Positions 5,558 through 10,939 of a stretch of DNA of 10,939 bases are shown here, piece after piece (position 1 is the stretch's first letter; each line of letters begins with the position of its first letter). The notes under the pieces were generated by a model. The model did no database searches, had not been told where the DNA came from, and saw only the letters and a list, made by a program, of their open reading frames with translations. Source of the DNA: Candidatus Shapirobacteria bacterium (GTDB lineage Bacteria; Patescibacteriota; Microgenomatia; UBA12405); NCBI GenBank assembly GCA_009885205.1, contig VFLE01000095.1:1-10939 (forward strand), in the 5' to 3' direction. Position numbers and translations under genes: made by a program.

Positions 5558-6595
5558 ATGCAAACTAAAAAACTCAAAATTGGTATCAATGGTTTTGGGC
5601 GGATTGGCTCGGTGGTTCTCCGCGCTATTTTAAAAGAAAAATATGACGTTGAGGTGGTGGCCATCAACACTCGCGGTGATTTAGACATGCAAAGTTTTTT
5701 ACAACAATTCAAATATGATTCTGTTTACGGTCGTATTCCTTATTTAGTGTCTACAGGCGACCCTCAAAAATCCGGCGAAATCGGTCGTCTAAATATTGGT
5801 GACGACATTTCTATCCCATTTTTAGGCCAAAGTGACCCCAGCAAAATTCGTTGGAGTGATTATGATGCCGAAATTATTTTAGAGTGCACCGGTGCCTTTA
5901 CCGGTCAAAATGCCGCTTTGCACTTAAAAGGTGGCGCTTCTAAAGTTGTCATTTCTGCCCCCGGCAAAGATAGAAAAATTCCTACATTTATATTAGGTGT
6001 CAACGAAGATCAATACAAAAAAGAAACTGTTTGTTCCAATGGTTCCTGTACTACTAATTGTGTCGCCCCCATTGTCAAATTAATCGATGAAAAAATTGGT
6101 TTTCAAGAAGGAGTTTTAACTACTATTCACGCCTACACTACTAATCAAAATATTGTGGATGGTAGTGGCAAAGACCCACGCCGGGCTCGGGCCGCCGCCG
6201 TCAATATTGTCCCCACTTCCACCGGTGCCGCCGAGGCTGTCATTGCTGCGTACCCCGAGGCCAAGGGTCGTTTTGCCGGCACTGCCATTCGTGTCCCCGT
6301 TATTTGTGGATCGTATTCTGACTTAACTTTCAAATTAGTTCGCAAAACCACCGTCGAGGAAATAAATTCAATTTTTGAGGCGGCAGCCGTCTCACCAGAA
6401 TTAGTCGGCAAATTAAAAGTCTCCTACGAACCATTAGTTAGTTCCGATATTATCGGCAACAATGCCTCTTGTATCATCGATACCTTAATGACCAAGGTCG
6501 TTTCCGATGATATGGTTTCTATTGGTGCCTGGTATGATAATGAATACGGCTATTCCTGCCGTCTTATCGAAATGGCCCTGCATATATGCAAATAA
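5558..6595 (+). CDS. gap: Glyceraldehyde-3-phosphate dehydrogenase
   Basis: The 345-residue protein is full length. It oxidises glyceraldehyde-3-phosphate to 1,3-bisphosphoglycerate, the substrate made or used by the nearby PGK. The Rossmann motif is GINGFGRIG (9-17). The active-site segment SNGSCTTNC holds the catalytic C164; the more usual form is SNASCTTNC. H191 in IHAYT is the catalytic base, R245 in TAIRVPV binds phosphate, and WYDNEYGYS (325-333) is the conserved C-terminal motif. After the second beta strand the sequence is AINTRGD: T38 replaces the Asp that holds the adenosine ribose of NAD in classical enzymes, and an Arg follows. This pattern may relax the cofactor choice toward NADP, which is inference. 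A -10 element overlaps the start region. Confidence 0.96.
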   Translation: MQTKKLKIGINGFGRIGSVVLRAILKEKYDVEVVAINTRGDLDMQSFLQQFKYDSVYGRIPYLVSTGDPQKSGEIGRLNIGDDISIPFLGQSDPSKIRWSDYDAEIILECTGAFTGQNAALHLKGGASKVVISAPGKDRKIPTFILGVNEDQYKKETVCSNGSCTTNCVAPIVKLIDEKIGFQEGVLTTIHAYTTNQNIVDGSGKDPRRARAAAVNIVPTSTGAAEAVIAAYPEAKGRFAGTAIRVPVICGSYSDLTFKLVRKTTVEEINSIFEAAAVSPELVGKLKVSYEPLVSSDIIGNNASCIIDTLMTKVVSDDMVSIGAWYDNEYGYSCRLIEMALHICK

Positions 6596-6634
6596 GTATT
6601 ACTTATTGACAAAAGTAATACGAATCATTAAAAT
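6596..6634 (+). promoter_or_regulatory. Promoter with overlapping operator for the toxin-antitoxin pair
   Basis: TTGACA (6606-6611), a 17-nt spacer and TAAAAT (6629-6634) make the best promoter in the window. Predicted +1 is 6641, the A of the antitoxin ATG. The perfect inverted repeat GTATTACTT (6596-6604) / AAGTAATAC (6613-6621) brackets the -35 element. AbrB-type antitoxins commonly bind such palindromes and repress their own operon, so this is a likely autoregulatory operator. Confidence 0.75.
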
Positions 6635-6640
6635 ATATTT

Positions 6641-6865
6641 ATGAACTCACTATCAACCGTAACAACAAAAGGTCAAATAACTTTACCAAACCATATTCGA
6701 AAAGAGGCCAAAATTAAACCTGGAGATCAAGTTTATTTTAGTACTATCAAGATTAAAGGTCAGCTTTACCATACCTACGAACGAATTAAGAAATTTTCGG
6801 AATTAAAAGGATCGATTCCCAAACCAGCTGGAATTTTTAAACCAGAAGATTTATCATGGGTTTAA
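6641..6865 (+). CDS. AbrB/MazE-type antitoxin
   Basis: The 74-residue protein starts with a SpoVT-AbrB swapped-hairpin DNA-binding domain (about 4-32: TVTTKGQITLPNHIRKEAKI, then PGDQVYF). The second half (about 45-74, including KKFSELKGSIPKP) is the kind of flexible tail that wraps a PIN toxin. Antitoxins of this class neutralise the toxin and repress the operon through the palindrome at 6596-6621. The predicted transcript starts at the ATG. The stop codon TAA overlaps the toxin ATG (TAATG), so translation is coupled. Family membership is clear from the TTKGQITLP motif; pairing with the next gene is inferred from adjacency. Confidence 0.85.
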   Translation: MNSLSTVTTKGQITLPNHIRKEAKIKPGDQVYFSTIKIKGQLYHTYERIKKFSELKGSIPKPAGIFKPEDLSWV

Positions 6866-7251
6866 TGAAAAAAGTCATTATTGATTCCAATATTTTACTT
6901 AGGTTTTTAATAGATGAAAATTCTCATCTCCAGGTCGAAGCCACAAAAATTTTAAATAGAGCCGAGAACGGTAAATTAATAATTATTTTGAATGAAATTG
7001 TCATTGCTGAATGTATTTGGGTTATGATGTCGTTTTATAAATTAGATAAATTAACTGTTTTTGATAAAATTAAAAATCTAATAATAAAAGACTGTTTTGA
7101 AATTATAAATCGTGATTTGATTTATAGTTCACTAAAACTATTTAGTCAAGTAAATCTATCTTGGGTTGATTGTTATTTATGTTGTCAGTCAAAAGTTCTT
7201 GATTTGAAATTAATTACTTTTGATGAAAAATTAGTCAAATTATGCAAATAA
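6865..7251 (+). CDS. PIN-domain ribonuclease toxin (VapC-like)
   Basis: The protein is a single PIN domain of 128 residues. These Mg-dependent ribonucleases cut tRNA or mRNA and halt growth when not bound by antitoxin. The four acidic positions are present: D7 (VIIDSNILLRFL), E49 (IAECIWV), D102 (SWVDCYL) and D120 (TFDEKL), so it is probably active. I chose the ATG at 6865, which overlaps the antitoxin stop and gives the family's usual MKKVIIDSN start. An in-frame ATG at 6856 would add three residues. Codon use looks more AT-rich than in gap or rpe, which fits later acquisition. The end overlaps rpe by 10 bases. Confidence 0.87.
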   Translation: MKKVIIDSNILLRFLIDENSHLQVEATKILNRAENGKLIIILNEIVIAECIWVMMSFYKLDKLTVFDKIKNLIIKDCFEIINRDLIYSSLKLFSQVNLSWVDCYLCCQSKVLDLKLITFDEKLVKLCK

Positions 7252-7844
7252 TTCCCACCATCAACCCACAAGTTAACTACCTTGAAGTTGAAAAACGTTT
7301 AGAAAAAATCAAAGATCTTTCTGCTTGGATCCAAATCGATGTCACTGATGGGATTTTAGTTTCTCCCCCCACCTTTCCTCTCGAACTTTTAAAAAAACCA
7401 GCCATCAATCTCGACAAAAATATTTTTGACATCCACCTCATGGTCAAAGATCCTATTAATTGGATCAACAAATGTCTTTTTATCGAGGCCACCCGTATTA
7501 CGGCCCAAGTAGAAATGATGGAAGATAGGGAAAAATTTGTCACCACGATCAAGGATAGCGGTTGTGAGGCCGGTCTTTCTTTTGATGTTGATACCCCCAT
7601 CACCAACATTCCCGCCGAAACCGATTTGATTTTAATTATGGGCCGGTCTATGGGTTTTACTCCCGAAATTTTAGATGCCAAAATTTATGACAAAATAAAA
7701 CAAGCCAAAAGTTTTGGCAAACTCGTCGCCCTCGACGGCGGCGCCAGTACCAATAATATCGATAAATTAGTCGACGCTGGTATCGACATTATTTACAGTT
7801 ATCACAATTATTTTGATTTAATAAACTATGGAAAAAACGACTAA
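7242..7844 (+). CDS. rpe: Ribulose-phosphate 3-epimerase family protein, divergent
   Basis: The 200-residue TIM-barrel protein has the main Rpe motifs. IQIDVTDG (30-37) carries D33, DIHLMV (63-68) carries H65 and ALDGGAS (163-169) carries D165. Rpe interconverts ribulose-5-phosphate and xylulose-5-phosphate and usually binds a divalent metal through H-x-D, H and D. Here the first ligand is Q31 in place of His, and the loop after strand 6 (MGRSMGF) departs from the usual MSVNPGF. The protein is about 20 residues shorter than typical. It may be a slow or altered-specificity epimerase. The start lies inside the vapC end and the end overlaps the next gene by 17 bases, so it has no promoter space of its own. 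Confidence 0.82.
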   Translation: MQIIPTINPQVNYLEVEKRLEKIKDLSAWIQIDVTDGILVSPPTFPLELLKKPAINLDKNIFDIHLMVKDPINWINKCLFIEATRITAQVEMMEDREKFVTTIKDSGCEAGLSFDVDTPITNIPAETDLILIMGRSMGFTPEILDAKIYDKIKQAKSFGKLVALDGGASTNNIDKLVDAGIDIIYSYHNYFDLINYGKND

Positions 7845-8394
7845 AAAAATTTTGCGTGTTGCCTTTTTTGGTGATGCTGACTTGAAACCAAACAGCGACA
7901 CTTATAAATCCACCTATGATACGGCAAAGTTATTAGCCGAGTCTGGTTATATTATCGTCAATGGTGGTGGCCCCGGGATTATGAATGCGGCGACCCAAGG
8001 TGCCAAAGCCGGCAATGGTCGTGTCGAATTGGTAGTTATGGATCCATCCAAAGAACCCGATAATTACGAAGGCACCGATGCCGCTAATTTAAAATATGCC
8101 TCCAAAATTTATTACGAAAAATCTTATCCCAATCGTCTCAATAAGTTAATCGAAATCGCCGATGCTTTTGTAGTTTTCAAAGGGGGGACTGGTACACTGT
8201 CCGAGGTCGGTCTGGTGTGGGAAACCGCCAAATTTGACTACGGTCACCACGAACCGGTCATCTTTTTTGGGGCAGAATGGCAACAAATAATTGAATTATT
8301 GGAAAAAAATATGAATTACGAGAAAATGGAAAAACGCGTCGTCACCGTCGTTGACACCCCCCAAGAGGTGTTGGACATATTGATAAAAATATAG
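7828..8394 (+). CDS. LOG-family / lysine decarboxylase-like nucleotide hydrolase
   Basis: The 188-residue Rossmann-like protein has the two signature loops of the LOG/TIGR00730 group: GGGPGIMNAA (46-55) and GGTGTLSEV (119-127). The usual PGGxGT reads KGGTGT here. R103 in the PNRLNKL stretch fits the conserved Arg of the family. Characterised LOG enzymes release the base from N6-modified AMP (phosphoribohydrolase). Many bacterial members are misnamed lysine decarboxylases, and some may act in nucleotide salvage. The start overlaps rpe by 17 bases, so it is the last gene of the sugar-phosphate run. The stop lies 15 bases before a REP palindrome. The exact substrate is unknown. Confidence 0.85.
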   Translation: MEKTTKKILRVAFFGDADLKPNSDTYKSTYDTAKLLAESGYIIVNGGGPGIMNAATQGAKAGNGRVELVVMDPSKEPDNYEGTDAANLKYASKIYYEKSYPNRLNKLIEIADAFVVFKGGTGTLSEVGLVWETAKFDYGHHEPVIFFGAEWQQIIELLEKNMNYEKMEKRVVTVVDTPQEVLDILIKI

Positions 8395-8408
8395 AATTAT
8401 TTTTTTAT

Positions 8409-8436
8409 GTAGGAACAGACCTGTGTGTCTGTTCCT
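8409..8436 (+). repeat. REP element, copy 1 (forward)
   Basis: GTAG leads into a palindrome with arms AGGAACAGAC (8411-8420) and GTCTGTTCCT (8427-8436). The loop is CTGTGT; other copies have CTATGT. It lies between the LOG-family gene and the RAYT promoter. A GTAG tetranucleotide before a hairpin is typical of REP sequences handled by RAYT transposases. It might also slow transcription leaving the sugar-phosphate run, but no T-tract follows. Confidence 0.85.
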
Positions 8437-8470
8437 TAAAATGCAAGATTAATACATTATTGTAATTTAA

Positions 8471-8500
8471 TTTACAAATATTCAAAAATAAATGTAAAAT
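8471..8500 (+). promoter_or_regulatory. Promoter of the RAYT gene
   Basis: TTTACA (8471-8476), an 18-nt spacer and TAAAAT (8495-8500). Predicted +1 is 8507, the A of the ATG, giving a leaderless mRNA. Confidence 0.55.
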
Positions 8501-8506
8501 TAATCC

Positions 8507-9163
8507 ATGCCCTGGGTTAATTATCCATTTAAAATGGAAAAACAATACCGTAAATTTGGATATGATTATTCCAAAAATGGATATTATTTTATAACAATTT
8601 GTACCAAGGATAGGGTAAATTTATTTCGGGATATTAATACGATTTCCCCTGTAGGAACAGACCTATGTGTCTGTTCCTCAAATAAAAAAGAAGAAATCCT
8701 CGGTGACATAAATCCTGCTGGTCAAATGATTGCCAAATGGTGGTGTGAAATTCCTAAAAAATTTAAATCAATCGAAATTGATAAATATATGGTCATGCCT
8801 AATCATTTCCATGGCATTTTAATCATCAATAAAGAAAACAATAATGTTGGTATATCTAACAATTCAATTAATAAACAGGAACAGACACATAGGTCTGTTC
8901 CTACAATAATCGATCACAATGTATTTGGAAATGTTGGATTATTAGGTCAATCAATTCAATGGTTTAAAACCATGACCACCAATGAATATATAAAAAATGT
9001 CAAACAGAATAATTGGCTAAAATTTAAAAAACAATTATGGCAATCCCGTTTCCATGATCGTATTATTCGATCCGAAAAAGAATATTGGGCTAAACGAATT
9101 TATGTTGATAATAATCCTAAAAATTGGGGAAAAGATATCAACAATAAATCATATATCATGTAG
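8507..9163 (+). CDS. REP-associated tyrosine transposase (RAYT, IS200-like Y1)
   Basis: The 218-residue protein has the Y1 transposase fold of the RAYT group. The N-terminal FGYDYSKNGYYFITICTKDR motif spans 17-36. The HUH metal site is MPNHFHGILI with H100 and H102, and LGQSIQWFKTMTTNEYI lies at 146-162. RIYVDNNP (197-204) holds the likely nucleophile Y199. RAYTs cut and rejoin single-stranded REP hairpins. Two REP copies lie inside the reading frame: residues 49-56 (VGTDLCVC) are a forward copy and 125-133 (EQTHRSVPT) an inverted one. Both are in loops that vary in this family. The stop TAG is itself the GTAG of another REP copy. An internal ATG (8534) is possible, but the promoter favours 8507. 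Confidence 0.9.
   Translation: MPWVNYPFKMEKQYRKFGYDYSKNGYYFITICTKDRVNLFRDINTISPVGTDLCVCSSNKKEEILGDINPAGQMIAKWWCEIPKKFKSIEIDKYMVMPNHFHGILIINKENNNVGISNNSINKQEQTHRSVPTIIDHNVFGNVGLLGQSIQWFKTMTTNEYIKNVKQNNWLKFKKQLWQSRFHDRIIRSEKEYWAKRIYVDNNPKNWGKDINNKSYIM
8651..8678 (+). repeat. REP element, copy 2 (forward, inside the RAYT gene)
   Basis: A 28-bp copy differing from copy 1 by one loop base. It is translated in frame as part of the loop after the N-terminal strands of the RAYT. The preceding bases TTCCCCT are also found before copy 5. Confidence 0.9.
8877..8904 (-). repeat. REP element, copy 3 (inverted, inside the RAYT gene)
   Basis: This is the exact reverse complement of copy 2. It is translated in frame as QEQTHRSVPT in the linker between the HUH motif and the WFKTMTTN segment. 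Copies 2 and 3 face each other about 200 bp apart inside the gene. Confidence 0.9.
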
Positions 9164-9179
9164 GAACAGACCTATGTGT
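9160..9179 (+). repeat. REP element, copy 4 (truncated)
   Basis: The first 20 bases of the element are present, then the sequence diverges and the right arm is lost. Its GTAG (9160-9163) supplies the RAYT stop codon. Confidence 0.8.
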
Positions 9180-9192
9180 TGCAAATTCCCCT

Positions 9193-9220
9193 GTAGGAAC
9201 AGACCTATGTGTCTGTTCCT
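9193..9220 (+). repeat. REP element, copy 5 (forward)
   Basis: Identical to copy 2 over 28 bases and over the preceding TTCCCCT. It lies 13 bases after the truncated copy 4, in the gap between the convergent RAYT and Nudix genes. The following 32 bases are plain AT-rich sequence. Confidence 0.9.
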
Positions 9221-9252
9221 TTCCCATAAAATATTTATATTATATTTTTAAT

Positions 9253-9642
9253 TTAAACCCACCCAAATCTTTCAAAATCTTTTCTTGTATAAGTCGCCAA
9301 GTCAACATTTTCCAATTCTGACATTTCAAACCATTTAACTTCACTAGTTTCAATTTCTATCATCGCTTTTGGAACACCAACAATTGACCCAGAGAATATT
9401 ATTACTTGGTAAATATCATCCTCACTTTCAAATTCGTCTTCATAAACTCTTTTATCAATAGTAAAATCAACCCCAAGTTCTTCTTTTATTTCCCTAACAA
9501 TTGCCTCTTCTGGAGTTTCATTTTCCTCAACTTTTCCTCCGGCATTTTCCCATTTTCCTTGTTGATTAGCCGCTTGCAAACTTCTTTTGCACAATAATAT
9601 TTTGTCGTCTTGTCTTATTATTGCTGCTACCGCTTGTTTCAT
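9253..9642 (-). CDS. Nudix hydrolase (MutT-like)
   Basis: The 129-residue protein is one Nudix domain. The Nudix box is complete and in register: G36, E42, R50-E51, E54-E55 and G57, matching GX5EX7REUXEEXGU. Upstream are the first strand (AVAAIIRQDDKILLCKR, 4-20) and GKWENAGG (29-36). Such proteins hydrolyse nucleoside diphosphates linked to another group; small MutT-like members often clean damaged dNTPs, but the box alone does not define the substrate. The ATG follows the sigma factor stop by 13 bases on the same strand. No promoter or Shine-Dalgarno is seen there, so it is probably co-transcribed with sigA. Confidence 0.92.
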   Translation of the reverse strand: MKQAVAAIIRQDDKILLCKRSLQAANQQGKWENAGGKVEENETPEEAIVREIKEELGVDFTIDKRVYEDEFESEDDIYQVIIFSGSIVGVPKAMIEIETSEVKWFEMSELENVDLATYTRKDFERFGWV

Positions 9643-9655
9643 ATACCAGAGGGGT

Positions 9656-10741
9656 TTATTCCAAATAATCCATCAACTTCTTTCTTCGACTCGGATGTCT
9701 CAATTTTCGCAATGCCTTGGCTTCAATTTGTCTAATTCTTTCACGAGTCACATTAAAAATTTTCCCCACTTCTTCCAATGTTTTTGGAGTTTCACCTACT
9801 AGTCCAAAACGTAGTGACAACACTTTTGATTCACGTTCATCCAGACTCCCCAAAACCTCTTCAATCGATTCTCGCAACAACTCCTTGGCCGTTTCATCAT
9901 ACGGGCTTGGTTGAGTCGTATCCTCAATAAAATCTCCTAAAAATGAATCCTCATCATCACCCACTGGGGTAGCGAGGGATGTAGTATCTTGAGAAATTCT
10001 ATAAATTTCTTCCACCTTTTCAATCGTTATTCCCACTTCATCGGCAATTTCGTTAATCAATGGTTCTCGACCTAACCGTTGGGTCAAGGCCCGAGTTGCT
10101 TTATAAACCTTATTAATTGTCTCCACCATGTGGACTGGTATCCGGATGGTTTTGGCTTGATCGGCAATGGCGCGAGTAATAGCTTGTCGTATCCACCAAG
10201 TGGCATAAGTCGAAAATTTAAATCCCCGTTTCCAATCAAATTTTTCCACCGCTCGCATTAATCCCTGATTTCCTTCTTGAACCAAATCCAAAAATGTCAG
10301 CCCTCTTCCTATATATTTTTTGGCAATCGATACCACCAACCGCAAATTGGCATTAATCAAATCAGCTCTGGCTTCTCCCGACCCAGTTTCAATCGATTTG
10401 GCCAATTCCACTTCTTTTTCAAAATTAATCAAATCAACTTTTCCAATTTCCTTCAAATACATTCGCACACTATCAACACTATTTTTTTGTGACAATAATG
10501 CCATCAAATCGGCATTAGTGACTTTATCTTTTTCTATTTCTAAGGCCTCTTTTGATTCGACTTTGTCAAAAACATCAACTCCTTTTTCAAATAAATAGTC
10601 AAATAAATTATCCAGCTGTTCAATATATTTTTCCGGTTCGGGTACCAGCGCCAAAATTTCCTCGTTTGTCAAATATCGAAGCTTTTTTCCTTGAGCCACT
10701 AATTTTGTTTTGATAGACGAAAAATCTAGTGATGCTGCCAT
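9656..10741 (-). CDS. sigA: Housekeeping RNA polymerase sigma factor (sigma-70/SigA)
   Basis: I chose the ATG at 10741, giving 361 residues beginning MAASLDFSSI. The reading frame continues upstream to 10873, but that extension lies over dnaG codons and does not resemble sigma. Domains in order: region 1.1-like (about 12-60, GKKLRYLTNEEI), region 1.2 (about 88-120), region 2 (NLRLVVSIAKKYIGRGLTFLD at 132-152, then YATWWIRQAITRAI at 179-192, which reads the -10), region 3 (about 200-260), the GDDEDSFLGDFIED finger (261-274) and region 4 (TLEEVGKIFNVTRERIRQIE, 321-340, which reads the -35). All elements of a primary sigma are present, which agrees with the TTGACA/TAAAAT promoters here. It follows dnaG by 13 bases. 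Confidence 0.95.
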   Translation of the reverse strand: MAASLDFSSIKTKLVAQGKKLRYLTNEEILALVPEPEKYIEQLDNLFDYLFEKGVDVFDKVESKEALEIEKDKVTNADLMALLSQKNSVDSVRMYLKEIGKVDLINFEKEVELAKSIETGSGEARADLINANLRLVVSIAKKYIGRGLTFLDLVQEGNQGLMRAVEKFDWKRGFKFSTYATWWIRQAITRAIADQAKTIRIPVHMVETINKVYKATRALTQRLGREPLINEIADEVGITIEKVEEIYRISQDTTSLATPVGDDEDSFLGDFIEDTTQPSPYDETAKELLRESIEEVLGSLDERESKVLSLRFGLVGETPKTLEEVGKIFNVTRERIRQIEAKALRKLRHPSRRKKLMDYLE

Positions 10742-10748
10742 AGCGTAT

Positions 10749-10754
10749 ATTCTA
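10749..10754 (-). promoter_or_regulatory. Possible -10 element for sigA at the dnaG stop codon
   Basis: Minus-strand TAGAAT begins right after the dnaG TGA and ends 7 nt before the sigA ATG. This is the same spacing seen at other first genes. It would allow sigA to be transcribed separately from dnaG. No -35 was identified. Confidence 0.35.
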
Positions 10755-10939
10755 TCATTTTTGTAGCTTTTGCCACTTGGATAATTTAAATAAAGCGTCA
10801 ACATTCTCCATTTCGGCAATTTCAAGCTCATCAATATTTCCTTCGCGTTCAAATTTGGCCACTCTTTTGGCACTTTCGGCTATTTGCTCTTTTAAATCAA
10901 GAGAAATTATTTTGGCCATCATTTTGTTGATTTGAGCCT
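10755..10939 (-). CDS. dnaG: DNA primase, C-terminal fragment (partial)
   Basis: The minus strand is open from the window edge to a TGA at 10757-10755, giving 60 residues rich in Lys, Glu and Ala with high helical potential. The sequence itself has no diagnostic primase motif. The call rests on position, because dnaG directly before the primary sigma gene is the conserved macromolecular-synthesis arrangement, and on the helical character expected of the DnaB-binding C-terminus. The stop lies 13 bases before sigA. The 5' part, with the zinc and TOPRIM domains, lies outside the window. A different helical protein is possible. Confidence 0.55.
   Translation of the reverse strand, partial: AQINKMMAKIISLDLKEQIAESAKRVAKFEREGNIDELEIAEMENVDALFKLSKWQKLQK

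Noticed and set aside
5008..5712. Minus-strand ORFs opposite pgk, the 82-residue gene and gap
   Set aside because: They lie opposite genes with clear or more plausible coding content, show no motifs and have no promoter of their own. They are shadows.
6596..6621. Inverted repeat after gap as a terminator
   Set aside because: The stem is AT-rich, has an 8-nt loop containing the -35 element and is not followed by a T-tract. Its position around the promoter fits an operator better.
8409..8440. REP copy 1 as intrinsic terminator of the sugar-phosphate run
   Set aside because: Only two T residues follow the stem on plus, and no T-tract follows on minus. A transcriptional effect is possible but not supported.
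8409..9220. CRISPR array
   Set aside because: The repeats occur in both orientations, have irregular spacing from 13 to over 200 bp, lie partly inside a gene, and accompany a RAYT. They are REP elements.
9054..9251. ORF overlapping the RAYT end and REP copies 4 and 5
   Set aside because: It reads REP sequence in another frame, and its N-terminal half lies within RAYT codons. There is no sign of an independent gene.
10742..10873. N-terminal extension of the sigma factor to an ATG at 10873
   Set aside because: The extra 44 residues do not look like sigma region 1.1 and overlap, in another frame, the helical coding sequence ending at 10755. The start at 10741 gives a standard sigma N-terminus with a -10 just before it.

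Overview
The window looks like a piece of a Candidate Phyla Radiation (Patescibacteria) chromosome. The DNA is AT-rich, genes are packed or overlapping, proteins are short and divergent for their families, and no gene start shows a convincing Shine-Dalgarno sequence. The tRNA-Tyr has archaeal-type features reported for some CPR bacteria. The lineage is an inference; there is no rRNA or ribosomal protein gene here to fix it.

Layout. Positions 1-897 (minus) hold most of an MFS transporter. It sits behind a compact control region: a promoter at 1051-1078, a possible 24-codon leader ORF and an intrinsic terminator at 923-948. Next to it are a tRNA-Tyr fragment carrying a GC palindrome, then an intact tRNA-Tyr (both minus). 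From 1297 (plus) come a small unknown gene and exonuclease III. Converging on these is a minus-strand pair, a YgjP-type metallopeptidase and a membrane protein. A 21-bp divergent promoter separates that pair from a plus-strand run of central carbon genes: rpiB, pgk, a small Cys-containing protein, gap, an AbrB/PIN toxin-antitoxin pair, rpe and a LOG-family protein. An IS200-like REP-associated transposase (RAYT) follows at 8507-9163, with palindromic REP elements around and inside it. The right end (minus) is the dnaG 3' end, the housekeeping sigma factor and a Nudix hydrolase.

How it works together. PGK and GAPDH are consecutive lower-glycolysis enzymes, and RpiB and Rpe interconvert pentose phosphates, so the middle is a sugar-phosphate cluster. 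A toxin-antitoxin module lies inside it and overlaps rpe. dnaG-sigA is the conserved macromolecular-synthesis arrangement.

The most striking pattern is regulatory. Nearly every gene that can start a transcript has a -10-like hexamer about 6-8 nt before its start codon, so predicted transcripts begin at or within a few bases of the start codon (leaderless mRNAs). Other points of interest are the attenuator-like leader before the MFS gene, the REP copies read in frame inside the RAYT gene, and the archaeal-like tRNA-Tyr.
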